64,000 nt of DNA from assembly GCA_964552035.1 (NCBI GenBank), contig CAZKFN010000001.1, forward strand, positions 62,001 to 126,000, written 5' to 3'. This document shows, piece by piece, positions 27,180 to 35,569 of the stretch (the stretch's first letter is position 1; every line of letters starts with the position of its first letter). A program made the position numbers and the translations under genes. Source of the stretch: CAZKFN01 sp964552035 (lineage in GTDB: Bacteria > Bacteroidota > Bacteroidia > Flavobacteriales_E > Vicingaceae). A model generated the notes under the pieces. That model saw nothing but the letters and a program-made list of their open reading frames with translations, searched no databases and had not been told where the DNA came from.

Positions 27180-27751
27180 TTTTCCTCTATTATAAATTTT
27201 TTGACCAACTTTAATACTTCTTCTTTTGATTTATCAAGGTCTTTATTTAGGATAATATAATCAAATTGATCAGCAGAACTTATTTCTAACTTAGCTTTTG
27301 CCATTCGTTGAGCTATTTTTTCTTTAGTATCGGTTCCACGTTCAAGTAATCTTTTCTCTAAGGTAGGTAGATCAGGGGGCATGATAAATAAAGCCAAAGC
27401 TGAATTGGCGAAATATTTTTTCAACTTCAAACCACCCACTACGTCCACATCAAAAAGAACCGTTTTACCTAAAGTCCAAATTCTTTCTACTTCGCTTTTT
27501 AAAGTTCCATAAAAATGATCCTCATAAACTTCTCCCCATTCTATAAAGGAATTATTATCAATTTTATTTTTGAAGTCTTCAACAGTTATAAAGTGATAAT
27601 CGATGCCATCTTTCTCTTTCCCTCTTTTTTCTCTAGTACAAGCTGAAATAGAAAATTCTAAGCCTAAATTTTCAGACAATAAATAATTAACTAAAGTGGT
27701 TTTACCAGCGCCGGAGGGAGCAGAAAAAATAATGCATTTTCCCTTTACCAT
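27176..27751 (-). CDS. gmk: Guanylate kinase
   Basis: A 191-residue GMP kinase. Walker A is FSAPSGAGKTTL, the GMP-binding region is FSISACTREKRGKEKDGIDYHF, and the lid arginines lie in ERGTDTKEKIAQRMAKA. It ends in TGA overlapping the nadD start, and its own start overlaps yicC by seven bases. Confidence 0.96.
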   Translation of the reverse strand: MVKGKCIIFSAPSGAGKTTLVNYLLSENLGLEFSISACTREKRGKEKDGIDYHFITVEDFKNKIDNNSFIEWGEVYEDHFYGTLKSEVERIWTLGKTVLFDVDVVGGLKLKKYFANSALALFIMPPDLPTLEKRLLERGTDTKEKIAQRMAKAKLEISSADQFDYIILNKDLDKSKEEVLKLVKKFIIEEK

Positions 27752-28617
27752 ACATTCAATATTTGTTCTTTAATTTTTTCCAAGCTGTCTTTCATCTCAA
27801 CGACAATTTTTTGCATTTCTGCATGATTAGCTTTTGAGCCTAATGTGTTGATTTCCCTGCCAATTTCTTGTGCAATAAAGCCTAGTTTTTTACCCTGCCC
27901 TGCATTGGCATCCATGCTTTTTATAAAATGCTCGCAATGTGTTTTTAGTCGAACTTTTTCTTCTGAGATGTCATATTTTTCAATAAAGAAAATTAATTCT
28001 TGTTCAAAGCGATCCTGATCAATTAGTTCTTTTTGCCCTGCCTCTTCGATACTTTTTTCAAGTCGTTCACGCACAATAGCAACTCTTTCATCTTCATATT
28101 TTTCTACTTGTTTTAGCAAGTTTATAATTGTATCGATTTGAGTTTTTAAATCGATATACAATTGCTCTCCTTCAGTTTTTCTAAAATTGATAAGCTCATT
28201 TGCAGCTTTCGTAATAATGTTTTCTAAATCCTTCCATGAGGACTCGTCTATTTTTTTAGTGTCGCTAATTAAAACGCCAGGGATACGGCAAATTGTAGCG
28301 ACGATATTTTCTAAAGGTTGATCAATTTGATGATGAATATTTTTCAGTTGATTAAAATAATTCAAGTATGCTTTTTCATTGATAATAACTTCACTTTCCT
28401 CAGACTCATCAAGATAGCTAAGAGCCATTTCAATTTTTCCCCTTCCTAATTTATGAGCCAATAATTTTCTATAAATTAGCTCATGGTCTTTAAAAGCATT
28501 AGGAACCTTAATGTAAATATCATTGAACTTACTGTTAAGGGATTTGAGAGAAATGCTCACTTTTTTATCCGCCACAATTCCTTCTGCATTACCAAATCCT
28601 GTCATTGAATAAATCAT
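27745..28617 (-). CDS. yicC: YicC-family endoribonuclease-like protein
   Basis: A 290-residue protein that begins MIYSMTGFGNAEG and ends with the DUF1732 region GKKLGFIAQEIGREINTLGSKA, both hallmarks of the YicC family. E. coli YicC is an endoribonuclease implicated in degrading the small RNA RyhB; the role in Bacteroidota has not been shown. A yicC-gmk pairing is common across bacteria. Confidence 0.93.
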   Translation of the reverse strand: MIYSMTGFGNAEGIVADKKVSISLKSLNSKFNDIYIKVPNAFKDHELIYRKLLAHKLGRGKIEMALSYLDESEESEVIINEKAYLNYFNQLKNIHHQIDQPLENIVATICRIPGVLISDTKKIDESSWKDLENIITKAANELINFRKTEGEQLYIDLKTQIDTIINLLKQVEKYEDERVAIVRERLEKSIEEAGQKELIDQDRFEQELIFFIEKYDISEEKVRLKTHCEHFIKSMDANAGQGKKLGFIAQEIGREINTLGSKANHAEMQKIVVEMKDSLEKIKEQILNVW

Positions 28618-28847
28618 ATAAATATCTTTAGAAGAAAGGCAAATTTAAGTAAATAGCTTTGCTTGAGGAGAGGATATGAAATCTAATTCAAAAACATAAC
28701 TAAAAAAGAGGGAAAGAAACAATAAATTTTAAAAATAGCAGAGTTCGTCTGTTTCAAACCTTTAATTAGGAACTTATTTTCTTAGTTTTGAAATTCTGAT
28801 ATAACAATATCAACTGTGTGTCATATTTTAAAAGCAATTCTCTTCTA

Positions 28848-28855
28848 TACTTTTG
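28848..28855 (+). promoter_or_regulatory. -7 promoter element (TACTTTTG)
   Basis: TACTTTTG matches TAnnTTTG and lies 16 bases upstream of the YbhN-type gene, implying a very short leader. No clear -33 element. Confidence 0.4.
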
Positions 28856-28871
28856 ATTAAAATAATTTTGA

Positions 28872-29939
28872 ATGACAGAAAAACCTGGAGCCTTAAAAAT
28901 ATTTTCCCCAAGTCGAATTGCGTTAACCATTATAATTGGCCTTGGAGTAGCAACCTGGTTAGTTGTGAGAAATTTTGAAATTGAGCATTTTCAAAATATT
29001 AAATGGACCTGGAATTCAACTTTGATGCTTTTTGTCGCTTTGTTGATGATGGCGATTAGAGATTTGGCGTATATGTATCGTATTCGTGTATTAACGGATC
29101 AGCAATTAAGTTGGCGTCATAGCTTTGATACCATTATGCTTTGGGAATTCGCATCCGCTATAACGCCTTCAGTAGTAGGCGGTTCTGGGGTGGCTGTTTT
29201 TATTTTAAATCGAGAGGGGATAAAAATGGGGAAGAGCACTGCTGTTGTAATGACCACGGCTTTACTTGATGAGCTTTTTTATATTCTTACAGTCCCCATG
29301 ATTTTCTTATTAGTAGGTTATCAAAATTTATTTCCAGTAGAGCTTCAGAAGACAATTTTTGGAATTACCTTGGGGACAAAAGGGATTTTTCTTGTGGGCT
29401 ATTTATTTATTGTACTTCTTACTTCCATAATATCTTATGCTGTATTTATAAAGCCTAGGGGTTTTAAATGGGTTTTGCTTCAAATTTTCCGTATTCCTAT
29501 CTTAAGAAAATGGAGAGCAGCTGCTGGATCTACTGGAGACGATATTATTGTAACCTCTAAGGAGTTGCGTAATAAACCCTTTTTATTTTGGTTAAAAGCC
29601 TTTGGAGCTACTTTATTTTCTTGGACTGCAAGATACTGGGTGGTTAATTTTATCATTTTAGCATTTGTATCTTTAGGTTGGCACGATCACCTTATGGTTT
29701 ATGCAAGGCAATTGGTTATGTGGGTGATTATGTTGATAAGTCCAACTCCGGGAAGTGCAGGAGTTGCAGAAATCGCATTCTCGGGCTTCTTAAAAGATTT
29801 TATTCCTTTAGGATTAGCAGGAGCATTGGCTTTATTATGGAGATTATTTTCTTATTATCCTTATCTTTTTATTGGAGCAATTATTTTACCAAGATGGATT
29901 AAAAGAACTTATTCATCTAATGTTAAAGATGAAAATTAA
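28872..29939 (+). CDS. YbhN/AglD-type flippase-like membrane protein
   Basis: A 355-residue protein with about eight membrane helices and the UPF0104/lysylphosphatidylglycerol-synthase transmembrane fold. Family hallmarks include AITPSVVGGSGVAVFIL near residue 100 and SPTPGSAGVAEIAF near residue 290, matching the glycine-rich P-x-x-G-G-x-G-x-x-E loops. The substrate is unknown; relatives act on lipids or polyprenol carriers. There is no C-terminal aminoacyl-transferase domain, so it is not a full MprF. Confidence 0.85.
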   Translation: MTEKPGALKIFSPSRIALTIIIGLGVATWLVVRNFEIEHFQNIKWTWNSTLMLFVALLMMAIRDLAYMYRIRVLTDQQLSWRHSFDTIMLWEFASAITPSVVGGSGVAVFILNREGIKMGKSTAVVMTTALLDELFYILTVPMIFLLVGYQNLFPVELQKTIFGITLGTKGIFLVGYLFIVLLTSIISYAVFIKPRGFKWVLLQIFRIPILRKWRAAAGSTGDDIIVTSKELRNKPFLFWLKAFGATLFSWTARYWVVNFIILAFVSLGWHDHLMVYARQLVMWVIMLISPTPGSAGVAEIAFSGFLKDFIPLGLAGALALLWRLFSYYPYLFIGAIILPRWIKRTYSSNVKDEN

Positions 29940-30007
29940 GAATTCATTTCAAATGCTTTGGTTAATTTAGCATATCCATAAAAATAAACAGCATTTTAAA
30001 ATAGAAG

Positions 30008-31180
30008 ATGACAATGTCAAAAGAAATGAAAAATAAGGGTTTTGGTACTAAAGCAATCCACGCAGGAGTGGAGCCGGATCCAACAACTGGAGCAATTATG
30101 ACTCCTATTTATCAAACATCAACTTATTATCAAGAAAGTCCAGGGAAGCATAAAGGCTTTGAATATTCTAGAACAGGCAATCCAACTCGAAAAGCTTTAG
30201 AGGACAATATCGCAGCACTTGAAAATGCTAAATATGGTTTGTGCTTTGGAAGTGGCTTAGCTGCAACAGATGCAATCTTAAAACTGTTAAGTCCTGGAGA
30301 TGAGGTTATTTCTACCAATGATTTATATGGCGGGTCGTATAGAATTTTTACTAAGATATTTGAAAAATTTGGAATCAAATTCACTTTTGTACCTATGCAA
30401 GATATGGCTTCTATAGAAGCAGCAATCAATGAAAAAACTAAGATGATTTGGGTAGAAACTCCTACAAACCCAATGATGAATATTATTGACATAGTGAGTG
30501 TTTCAGCTATTGCAAAAAGGGAAAATGTATTATTGGTAGTGGATAATACCTTTGCCTCTCCTTACTTACAGAACCCTATAGATTTGGGAGCAGATATTGT
30601 TGTTCATTCGGTTACAAAATATTTAGGAGGGCATTCTGATGTGGTTATGGGAGCGGTTGTTACTAGTAATGACGAATTGGCCGAGCAATTGTATTTTATA
30701 CAAAACAGTAGTGGAGCTGTATGTGGACCACAAGATAGCTTCCTTGTTTTAAGAGGAATAAAAACACTACACCTGCGTGTGCAAAGGCATTGTGAAAATG
30801 GGGCTGCTGTTGCTAAATATTTAAGAGCTCATGAAAAAGTTCAACATGTCTATTGGCCAGGCTTTGAAGATCATCCTAATCATGATGTCGCCAAAAAGCA
30901 AATGAGAGATTTCGGTGGAATGATTTCTTTTACAATTAAAGGAGATAAAATAGAAGATGCTTTTAAGGTAATGTCTAGCTTTAAAGTCTTTACTTTAGCT
31001 GAATCCTTAGGAGGAGTAGAGTCTTTAACTTGCCACCCTGCTACAATGACCCACGCTGCTATTCCAAAAGAAGAAAGACAAAAGGCAGGAGTAAAAGATT
31101 CCTTAATTCGACTAAGTGTTGGAGTAGAAGATGTGGAAGATTTATTAGAAGATTTAAATCAAGCTTTGAGCTTGATTTAA
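30008..31180 (+). CDS. Cys/Met-metabolism PLP enzyme (cystathionine gamma-synthase / gamma-lyase family)
   Basis: A 390-residue enzyme with GFGTKAIHAG, the YSRTGNPTR substrate loop, SGLAATDAI, and the PLP lysine in HSVTKYLGGHSDVVMGA (about residue 206). The C-terminal ESLGGVESLTCHPATMTHA is shared by the synthase and the lyase, so sequence alone does not separate cystathionine gamma-synthase (metB) from gamma-lyase. ATGs at 30008 and 30014 are both possible starts. No other methionine gene lies nearby. Confidence 0.9.
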   Translation: MTMSKEMKNKGFGTKAIHAGVEPDPTTGAIMTPIYQTSTYYQESPGKHKGFEYSRTGNPTRKALEDNIAALENAKYGLCFGSGLAATDAILKLLSPGDEVISTNDLYGGSYRIFTKIFEKFGIKFTFVPMQDMASIEAAINEKTKMIWVETPTNPMMNIIDIVSVSAIAKRENVLLVVDNTFASPYLQNPIDLGADIVVHSVTKYLGGHSDVVMGAVVTSNDELAEQLYFIQNSSGAVCGPQDSFLVLRGIKTLHLRVQRHCENGAAVAKYLRAHEKVQHVYWPGFEDHPNHDVAKKQMRDFGGMISFTIKGDKIEDAFKVMSSFKVFTLAESLGGVESLTCHPATMTHAAIPKEERQKAGVKDSLIRLSVGVEDVEDLLEDLNQALSLI

Positions 31181-31240
31181 CCTCTTAATTCTTCCTTTTC
31201 TTTTAAAGAAACATTCTTTAATAATAATATAACATTTATT

Positions 31241-31954
31241 ATGAAAAAGGTATTTATTACTGGAACAAGCCGAGGATTGGGGAAAGCACTAGCAGAAGTA
31301 TATTTAAAAGAGGGGCATAAAGTTGTTGGCTTAAGTAGAAGTTCAACAATTTTAGAAGAAAATTACGAACATTGTATTATAGATTTGTCTGAATTAAAAG
31401 CGGTAGAAGCTTTTCAGTTTGATATAAAAGGCACATTTGAAGAGGTAATTTTAATTAACAATGCTGCAAGTTTAGGTGAAGTTAAGCATATTGGTGCATT
31501 AAATAATGTTCAGATTGCAAAAGCAATTCAATTAAATGTTGTGACTCCTATGATTCTTGCTAATAAGTTTACTGCTGCTTCATGCAACGAGAATTGTAAA
31601 AGATTCGTCCTAAACATAGGTTCAGGAGCATCTAGCAGTGCAGTTGATGGTTGGGGATTATATTGTTCTTCAAAAGCAGCCCTAGACATGTTTAATGAAG
31701 TTTTTGAGAAAGAAAATCAAAAAAAAGCTAAAGCGATTAAAATGAGAACACTTGCACCAGGGATTATAGACACAGCAATGCAAGAGGAAATTAGGAATAG
31801 CGATTCAAATCACTTCTTTGAAAAAGAAAGGTTTGTTACCTATAAAACAAGGGAGGAGTTAGCATCAGCAGAGGAAACTGCAAAAAAAATTATGCTTAAT
31901 TTCGATCTTATTTTCAATAATAGAACAGCAGTTCAAAGTATTAGAAATTATTAA
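31241..31954 (+). CDS. Short-chain dehydrogenase/reductase (sepiapterin/benzil reductase-like)
   Basis: A 237-residue SDR. It has the NAD(P)-binding TGTSRGLGKAL at the N-terminus, NNAAS, the catalytic serine in NIGSGASSS and the catalytic YCSSK (Tyr-x-x-x-Lys). The short TGTSRGLG start and compact size resemble the sepiapterin/benzil reductase group. The substrate is unknown. It sits 61 bases after the PLP enzyme gene. Confidence 0.85.
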   Translation: MKKVFITGTSRGLGKALAEVYLKEGHKVVGLSRSSTILEENYEHCIIDLSELKAVEAFQFDIKGTFEEVILINNAASLGEVKHIGALNNVQIAKAIQLNVVTPMILANKFTAASCNENCKRFVLNIGSGASSSAVDGWGLYCSSKAALDMFNEVFEKENQKKAKAIKMRTLAPGIIDTAMQEEIRNSDSNHFFEKERFVTYKTREELASAEETAKKIMLNFDLIFNNRTAVQSIRNY

Positions 31955-31963
31955 ATTTTAATT

Positions 31964-34144
31964 ATGAAAAGAATAAAACTTTCTTTATTTATTTTAAGTC
32001 TCCTTTTTGGGACAGTAGTTTTTGCACAACAAGAAGTTGAATGGTGTGGTACAGATTTGATGTTACAAGAATATTTTGAAGCCAATCCCGAAGCGGAATT
32101 GCAGTTTCAAAAAAGTTCTATGGTTTCACCAGAACAGCTTGCAAAAAGAGAAAAAGCTAATGGGAAATTAATTATCCCTATAGTAGTCCATGTGATGCAT
32201 AATGAAGGAAAAGGAAACATATCTAAAGCTCAAATTGAAGATGGAATAAGGATCTTAAACGAAGATTTTTCTAAGATGAACAATGATACCAGTTCCGTTA
32301 GAAATATTTTTAAACCTTTAATAGCCGATGTAGAAGTAGAATTTAGATTAGCAAAAATCGATCCTAATGGAAATTGTACAGAGGGAATTACAAGAAATAA
32401 TAGTTTGACTACTGAGTCTCCTTCTAATAGAAATGCCCCTAAATTGGTAGTTCAATGGAATCCTTTAAAATACTTAAATGTTTGGTTAGTTAATTCTATT
32501 AATTCAGGAAGCGGGGGTGGACAAATTGGTGGTTTTGCTCAATTTCCTAATCCTGGAGGAGGGCCAAATAACACGTTTGGGCTGGTTGTAAGAAATGACG
32601 AGTGGGGAACAATTGGAACAGCTGTAAATAGTTCATTTGGTGGTAGAGCACCAACGCATGAAATAGGACATTGTTTCTGGTTATATCACCCTTTCCAACC
32701 ACAGGGAAGCACAACTAATGGTTGTGGTGGGGATTGTACAAGCACTGGAGACTATGTTTGTGATACTCCACCTCAAATTTCTTCCAACAACAACTCTTGT
32801 AGCCATAACTTAAATACATGCTCAAATGATGCGAATGGGGGCAATCCACAAAATGTTAATCCTTTTACTACAGATGTACCTGATCAAATTGAAAACTTTA
32901 TGGGCTACGGTTTAAGATGTCAAGTAATGTTTACAGAAGGTCAAAAAAGAAGGATGCACGATGCATTACATCAATTTGATGTTTTAAAGTTTCTTCATAC
33001 TGAATCGAACTTAATTGCTACAGGAATAAATGACAATTATGCTGGTGCTCCTTGTCTGCCTACTCTTCAAGTTGAAGAACCTCACCAATTTGCTTGTATA
33101 GGTGATAGTATTACTTTTTCAGAGAATAGTTGGGGTGGGGTAATTGATACGTATAACTGGTCATTTCCTGGTGCAAATCCAAGCACTTCTAGTTCTGCAA
33201 CGCCAACTGTAGCCTATGACTCTGCGGGAGTTTATAACGTTACGCTATCTGTTTCTAATTCTAGAGGCACAGATTCAATTGTTTTATCGAAGTATGTTAG
33301 TATTGCACAGGATACGGGTTATTCTGCAACTACTTATTATGAATCTTTTGAAAATAATTCAAAATTTGAAAGAGATTGGACTGTACTTAATTATTCCCTA
33401 GGTTCAACTTGGGGGATATCTAATTTTGCCGCACTTGGTGGCAGACAATCAGTTTGGATTCAAAACTATGATAAGCAACCTGGAAATGTAGAAGCATTAG
33501 TGAGTCCGGCTATCGACTTTTCGGCTCATGCGAACCCAAGTATATATTTTGATGTAGCTTATCGAAAAAAAGATATTTTAAGTAATGACAAACTTAAAGT
33601 TTACCTGTCTGATAGCTGCGGTGCAGTTTGGGAACTTTTAGTTTCTTTACCTCCTTCTGCTTTAACAGATAATAGCACACCTTTAGGAGGGCAGTTCTTG
33701 CCTGAAAGAGCTTCTGACTGGAAACGAATTACCTTGCCTGCTGCTAATATTCCAGCAAAATTTAAAAACTCTACCAATACCATGGTAAAGATTGAAATTG
33801 AAAATGCAGGCGGAAATAACGTTTATATTGACAACTTTACCTTGGACAATACTTTAACAGGAATAGAAACCGTTGATAATAATATCTTTAGCAACTTTAG
33901 GGTTTACCCTAATCCTGCTGAAAATAATGTAACCATTCAGGTAGAAGCGACAAAAATAAATGAATATACCTCTATATACCTAACCGATATTTTAGGGAAA
34001 AGAGTAGCAAATGTATTTGAAGGAGAAATGAATCAATCGGATTATACTTTTAACGTTGATTTAAACTCATTTGCTCCAGGAGTATACTTTGTAACCATAC
34101 AAAATGTCAAGGAAAGGAAAACTAAAAAGTTAATTGTAAGATAA
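31964..34144 (+). CDS. M43-family metalloprotease with PKD domain and T9SS type A sorting domain
   Basis: A 726-residue secreted protease. It has a signal peptide (about residues 1-22) and a catalytic domain with the zinc motif H232-E233-I-G-H236-C-F-W239-L-Y-H242, followed by a cysteine-rich region and the Met-turn stretch ENFMGYG. A PKD domain follows (about 380-450), then a beta-sandwich stretch. The C-terminus is a T9SS type A sorting domain (RVYPNPAENNVTIQVE … LNSFAPGVYFV … KKLIV). The protein should be exported, cleaved and attached to the surface. Position 239, often glycine in metzincins, is tryptophan here; the family tolerates other residues at this site. A strong terminator follows. 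Confidence 0.9.
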   Translation: MKRIKLSLFILSLLFGTVVFAQQEVEWCGTDLMLQEYFEANPEAELQFQKSSMVSPEQLAKREKANGKLIIPIVVHVMHNEGKGNISKAQIEDGIRILNEDFSKMNNDTSSVRNIFKPLIADVEVEFRLAKIDPNGNCTEGITRNNSLTTESPSNRNAPKLVVQWNPLKYLNVWLVNSINSGSGGGQIGGFAQFPNPGGGPNNTFGLVVRNDEWGTIGTAVNSSFGGRAPTHEIGHCFWLYHPFQPQGSTTNGCGGDCTSTGDYVCDTPPQISSNNNSCSHNLNTCSNDANGGNPQNVNPFTTDVPDQIENFMGYGLRCQVMFTEGQKRRMHDALHQFDVLKFLHTESNLIATGINDNYAGAPCLPTLQVEEPHQFACIGDSITFSENSWGGVIDTYNWSFPGANPSTSSSATPTVAYDSAGVYNVTLSVSNSRGTDSIVLSKYVSIAQDTGYSATTYYESFENNSKFERDWTVLNYSLGSTWGISNFAALGGRQSVWIQNYDKQPGNVEALVSPAIDFSAHANPSIYFDVAYRKKDILSNDKLKVYLSDSCGAVWELLVSLPPSALTDNSTPLGGQFLPERASDWKRITLPAANIPAKFKNSTNTMVKIEIENAGGNNVYIDNFTLDNTLTGIETVDNNIFSNFRVYPNPAENNVTIQVEATKINEYTSIYLTDILGKRVANVFEGEMNQSDYTFNVDLNSFAPGVYFVTIQNVKERKTKKLIVR

Positions 34145-34163
34145 TTTCTATCCTTAAACTAAT

Positions 34164-34198
34164 AAAAAAAGAGCGGTAATTTAACCGCTCTTTTTTTT
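34164..34198. terminator. Bidirectional terminator
   Basis: GAGCGGT / ACCGCTC stem with an A-run before and a T-run after it. It separates the convergent metalloprotease and secreted-protein genes. Confidence 0.88.
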
Positions 34199-34215
34199 GA
34201 GATTAACTCTGTGGG

Positions 34216-34650
34216 TTATTCCCTAAATCCAATTAAAATGGAGACACACCCATTTCGAATAATCCCTGTATTACTTTCCTTTTCTGGGATAGTAATTTGC
34301 AATTTTAGTTCACTATTCTCGCTGACTTCAAAATCTATAGTAGAACTTACGCCTTTTAAAGTTTTAGCTGTAAATACATTATCGTCTTCATCTATTAGAC
34401 GATAGCTTAAGCCTTCTAAAAAATCTTCTGCACAAATGATAAGTCGATAATCGATGTTCTTTTGAAAATTTAATTCAATTTCCGCCTCTTGTCCCTTTAC
34501 CATTTTAGCCGCAATTAATTGACCATTGCTAATATAAGGACTTAAATCGCTTAGACAATTTCTTTTTGTAAACCCTTTACACTGTGAAAATGCTTGAGAG
34601 TGCATTCCTAAAATAAGTGTGAGGAGTGTTAATAGCTTTATAGTTTTCAT
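34216..34650 (-). CDS. Secreted protein of unknown function
   Basis: A 144-residue protein with a clear signal peptide (MKTIKLLTLLTLILGMHSQAFS, cleavage near residue 22). The mature part has four cysteines (CKGFTKRNC, IICAED, NGCVS) and looks beta-rich. I do not recognise the family. Its start overlaps the end of the upstream lipoprotein by four bases, so the two are cotranslated. Confidence 0.75.
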   Translation of the reverse strand: MKTIKLLTLLTLILGMHSQAFSQCKGFTKRNCLSDLSPYISNGQLIAAKMVKGQEAEIELNFQKNIDYRLIICAEDFLEGLSYRLIDEDDNVFTAKTLKGVSSTIDFEVSENSELKLQITIPEKESNTGIIRNGCVSILIGFRE

Positions 34651-35561
34651 TGGATTATTATTGCTCTTAATTCTTCAATTTTAGTTTTAATTTCTTCTAA
34701 AAGATCATTGGAAATTTTAGCTTTAGACTTTGAGGTATTCAAAACTAACTTTCCTTCTTTCTCTTCTACCTTCTCTTGGTTTGTGATTTCTTTTTTTACC
34801 TCTATCTTCTCGTAAAGCACTAAAAGTTCCTTCATTTCTTCAAAAAAGTCATCTTCATCAGCTGAGGTGTCTTCTAAAAGATTTATTAAATTTTGTAAGG
34901 TTTTCTTTTGGGCAATTAAAATAGATTTTAGACCTCCTTTTTCTTCATCGTTATACATTTTAGTACCTAAATACATTCCTTCTATCCAGCCACCTGCTAA
35001 AATATAACTCGACAAATTTTCTTGTTGATTCTCCTTAAGGTTAGCATCATTGGATAGAAAAAAACTGCTGATGATTGTTAAAACACTATCCTTTTCTTCT
35101 TGGTTTTTTTCTAACCTTTTGAGAAGAGAGGTATATTCATCGTCTACAACACCTAGGCTTTCAGCTAATTTTTTACAGTTGTTATAGAGCTTTATTGCCT
35201 CCTGTTGCTTTTCAAAAATTCCTGCATAGCTTAAATCAGCTCCATAAACTCCTAAGTTTAAGGCTTGTTTTTTATGGATATTATATCGATCCACGGCATC
35301 TACATCGTGCAAGATGTCAGTGTTAAAAGTAATTCCTTCTTGTTTAAAGAGAATAGACAACTCAATAGGAGAGGGGAAACTATAGAAAATTTCCCTGACT
35401 TTTTCTTTTCTTCCACTTTCCTCAACTACTTCTTGAATTTCATCTTGAGTAGAGTCCTCTTTTTTCTTGGGTTCACTTATACAAGCATTAAGACCAATAA
35501 AAAGCAAAGCAATTAAGCTAAGCTTTGGGATGTATCGAATATTTTTATTTGTTTTATTCAT
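34647..35561 (-). CDS. Lipoprotein of unknown function
   Basis: A 304-residue protein with the lipoprotein signal LSLIALLFIGLNAC, so it should be membrane-anchored. The mature protein is largely helical and acidic, with a SYILAGGWIEGMYLGTKMY stretch that recurs in uncharacterised Bacteroidota lipoproteins. It lies eight bases after polA and ends in TGA overlapping the next gene, making a three-gene unit. The function is unknown. Confidence 0.78.
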   Translation of the reverse strand: MNKTNKNIRYIPKLSLIALLFIGLNACISEPKKKEDSTQDEIQEVVEESGRKEKVREIFYSFPSPIELSILFKQEGITFNTDILHDVDAVDRYNIHKKQALNLGVYGADLSYAGIFEKQQEAIKLYNNCKKLAESLGVVDDEYTSLLKRLEKNQEEKDSVLTIISSFFLSNDANLKENQQENLSSYILAGGWIEGMYLGTKMYNDEEKGGLKSILIAQKKTLQNLINLLEDTSADEDDFFEEMKELLVLYEKIEVKKEITNQEKVEEKEGKLVLNTSKSKAKISNDLLEEIKTKIEELRAIIIQ

Positions 35562-35569
35562 AGGTTTAT

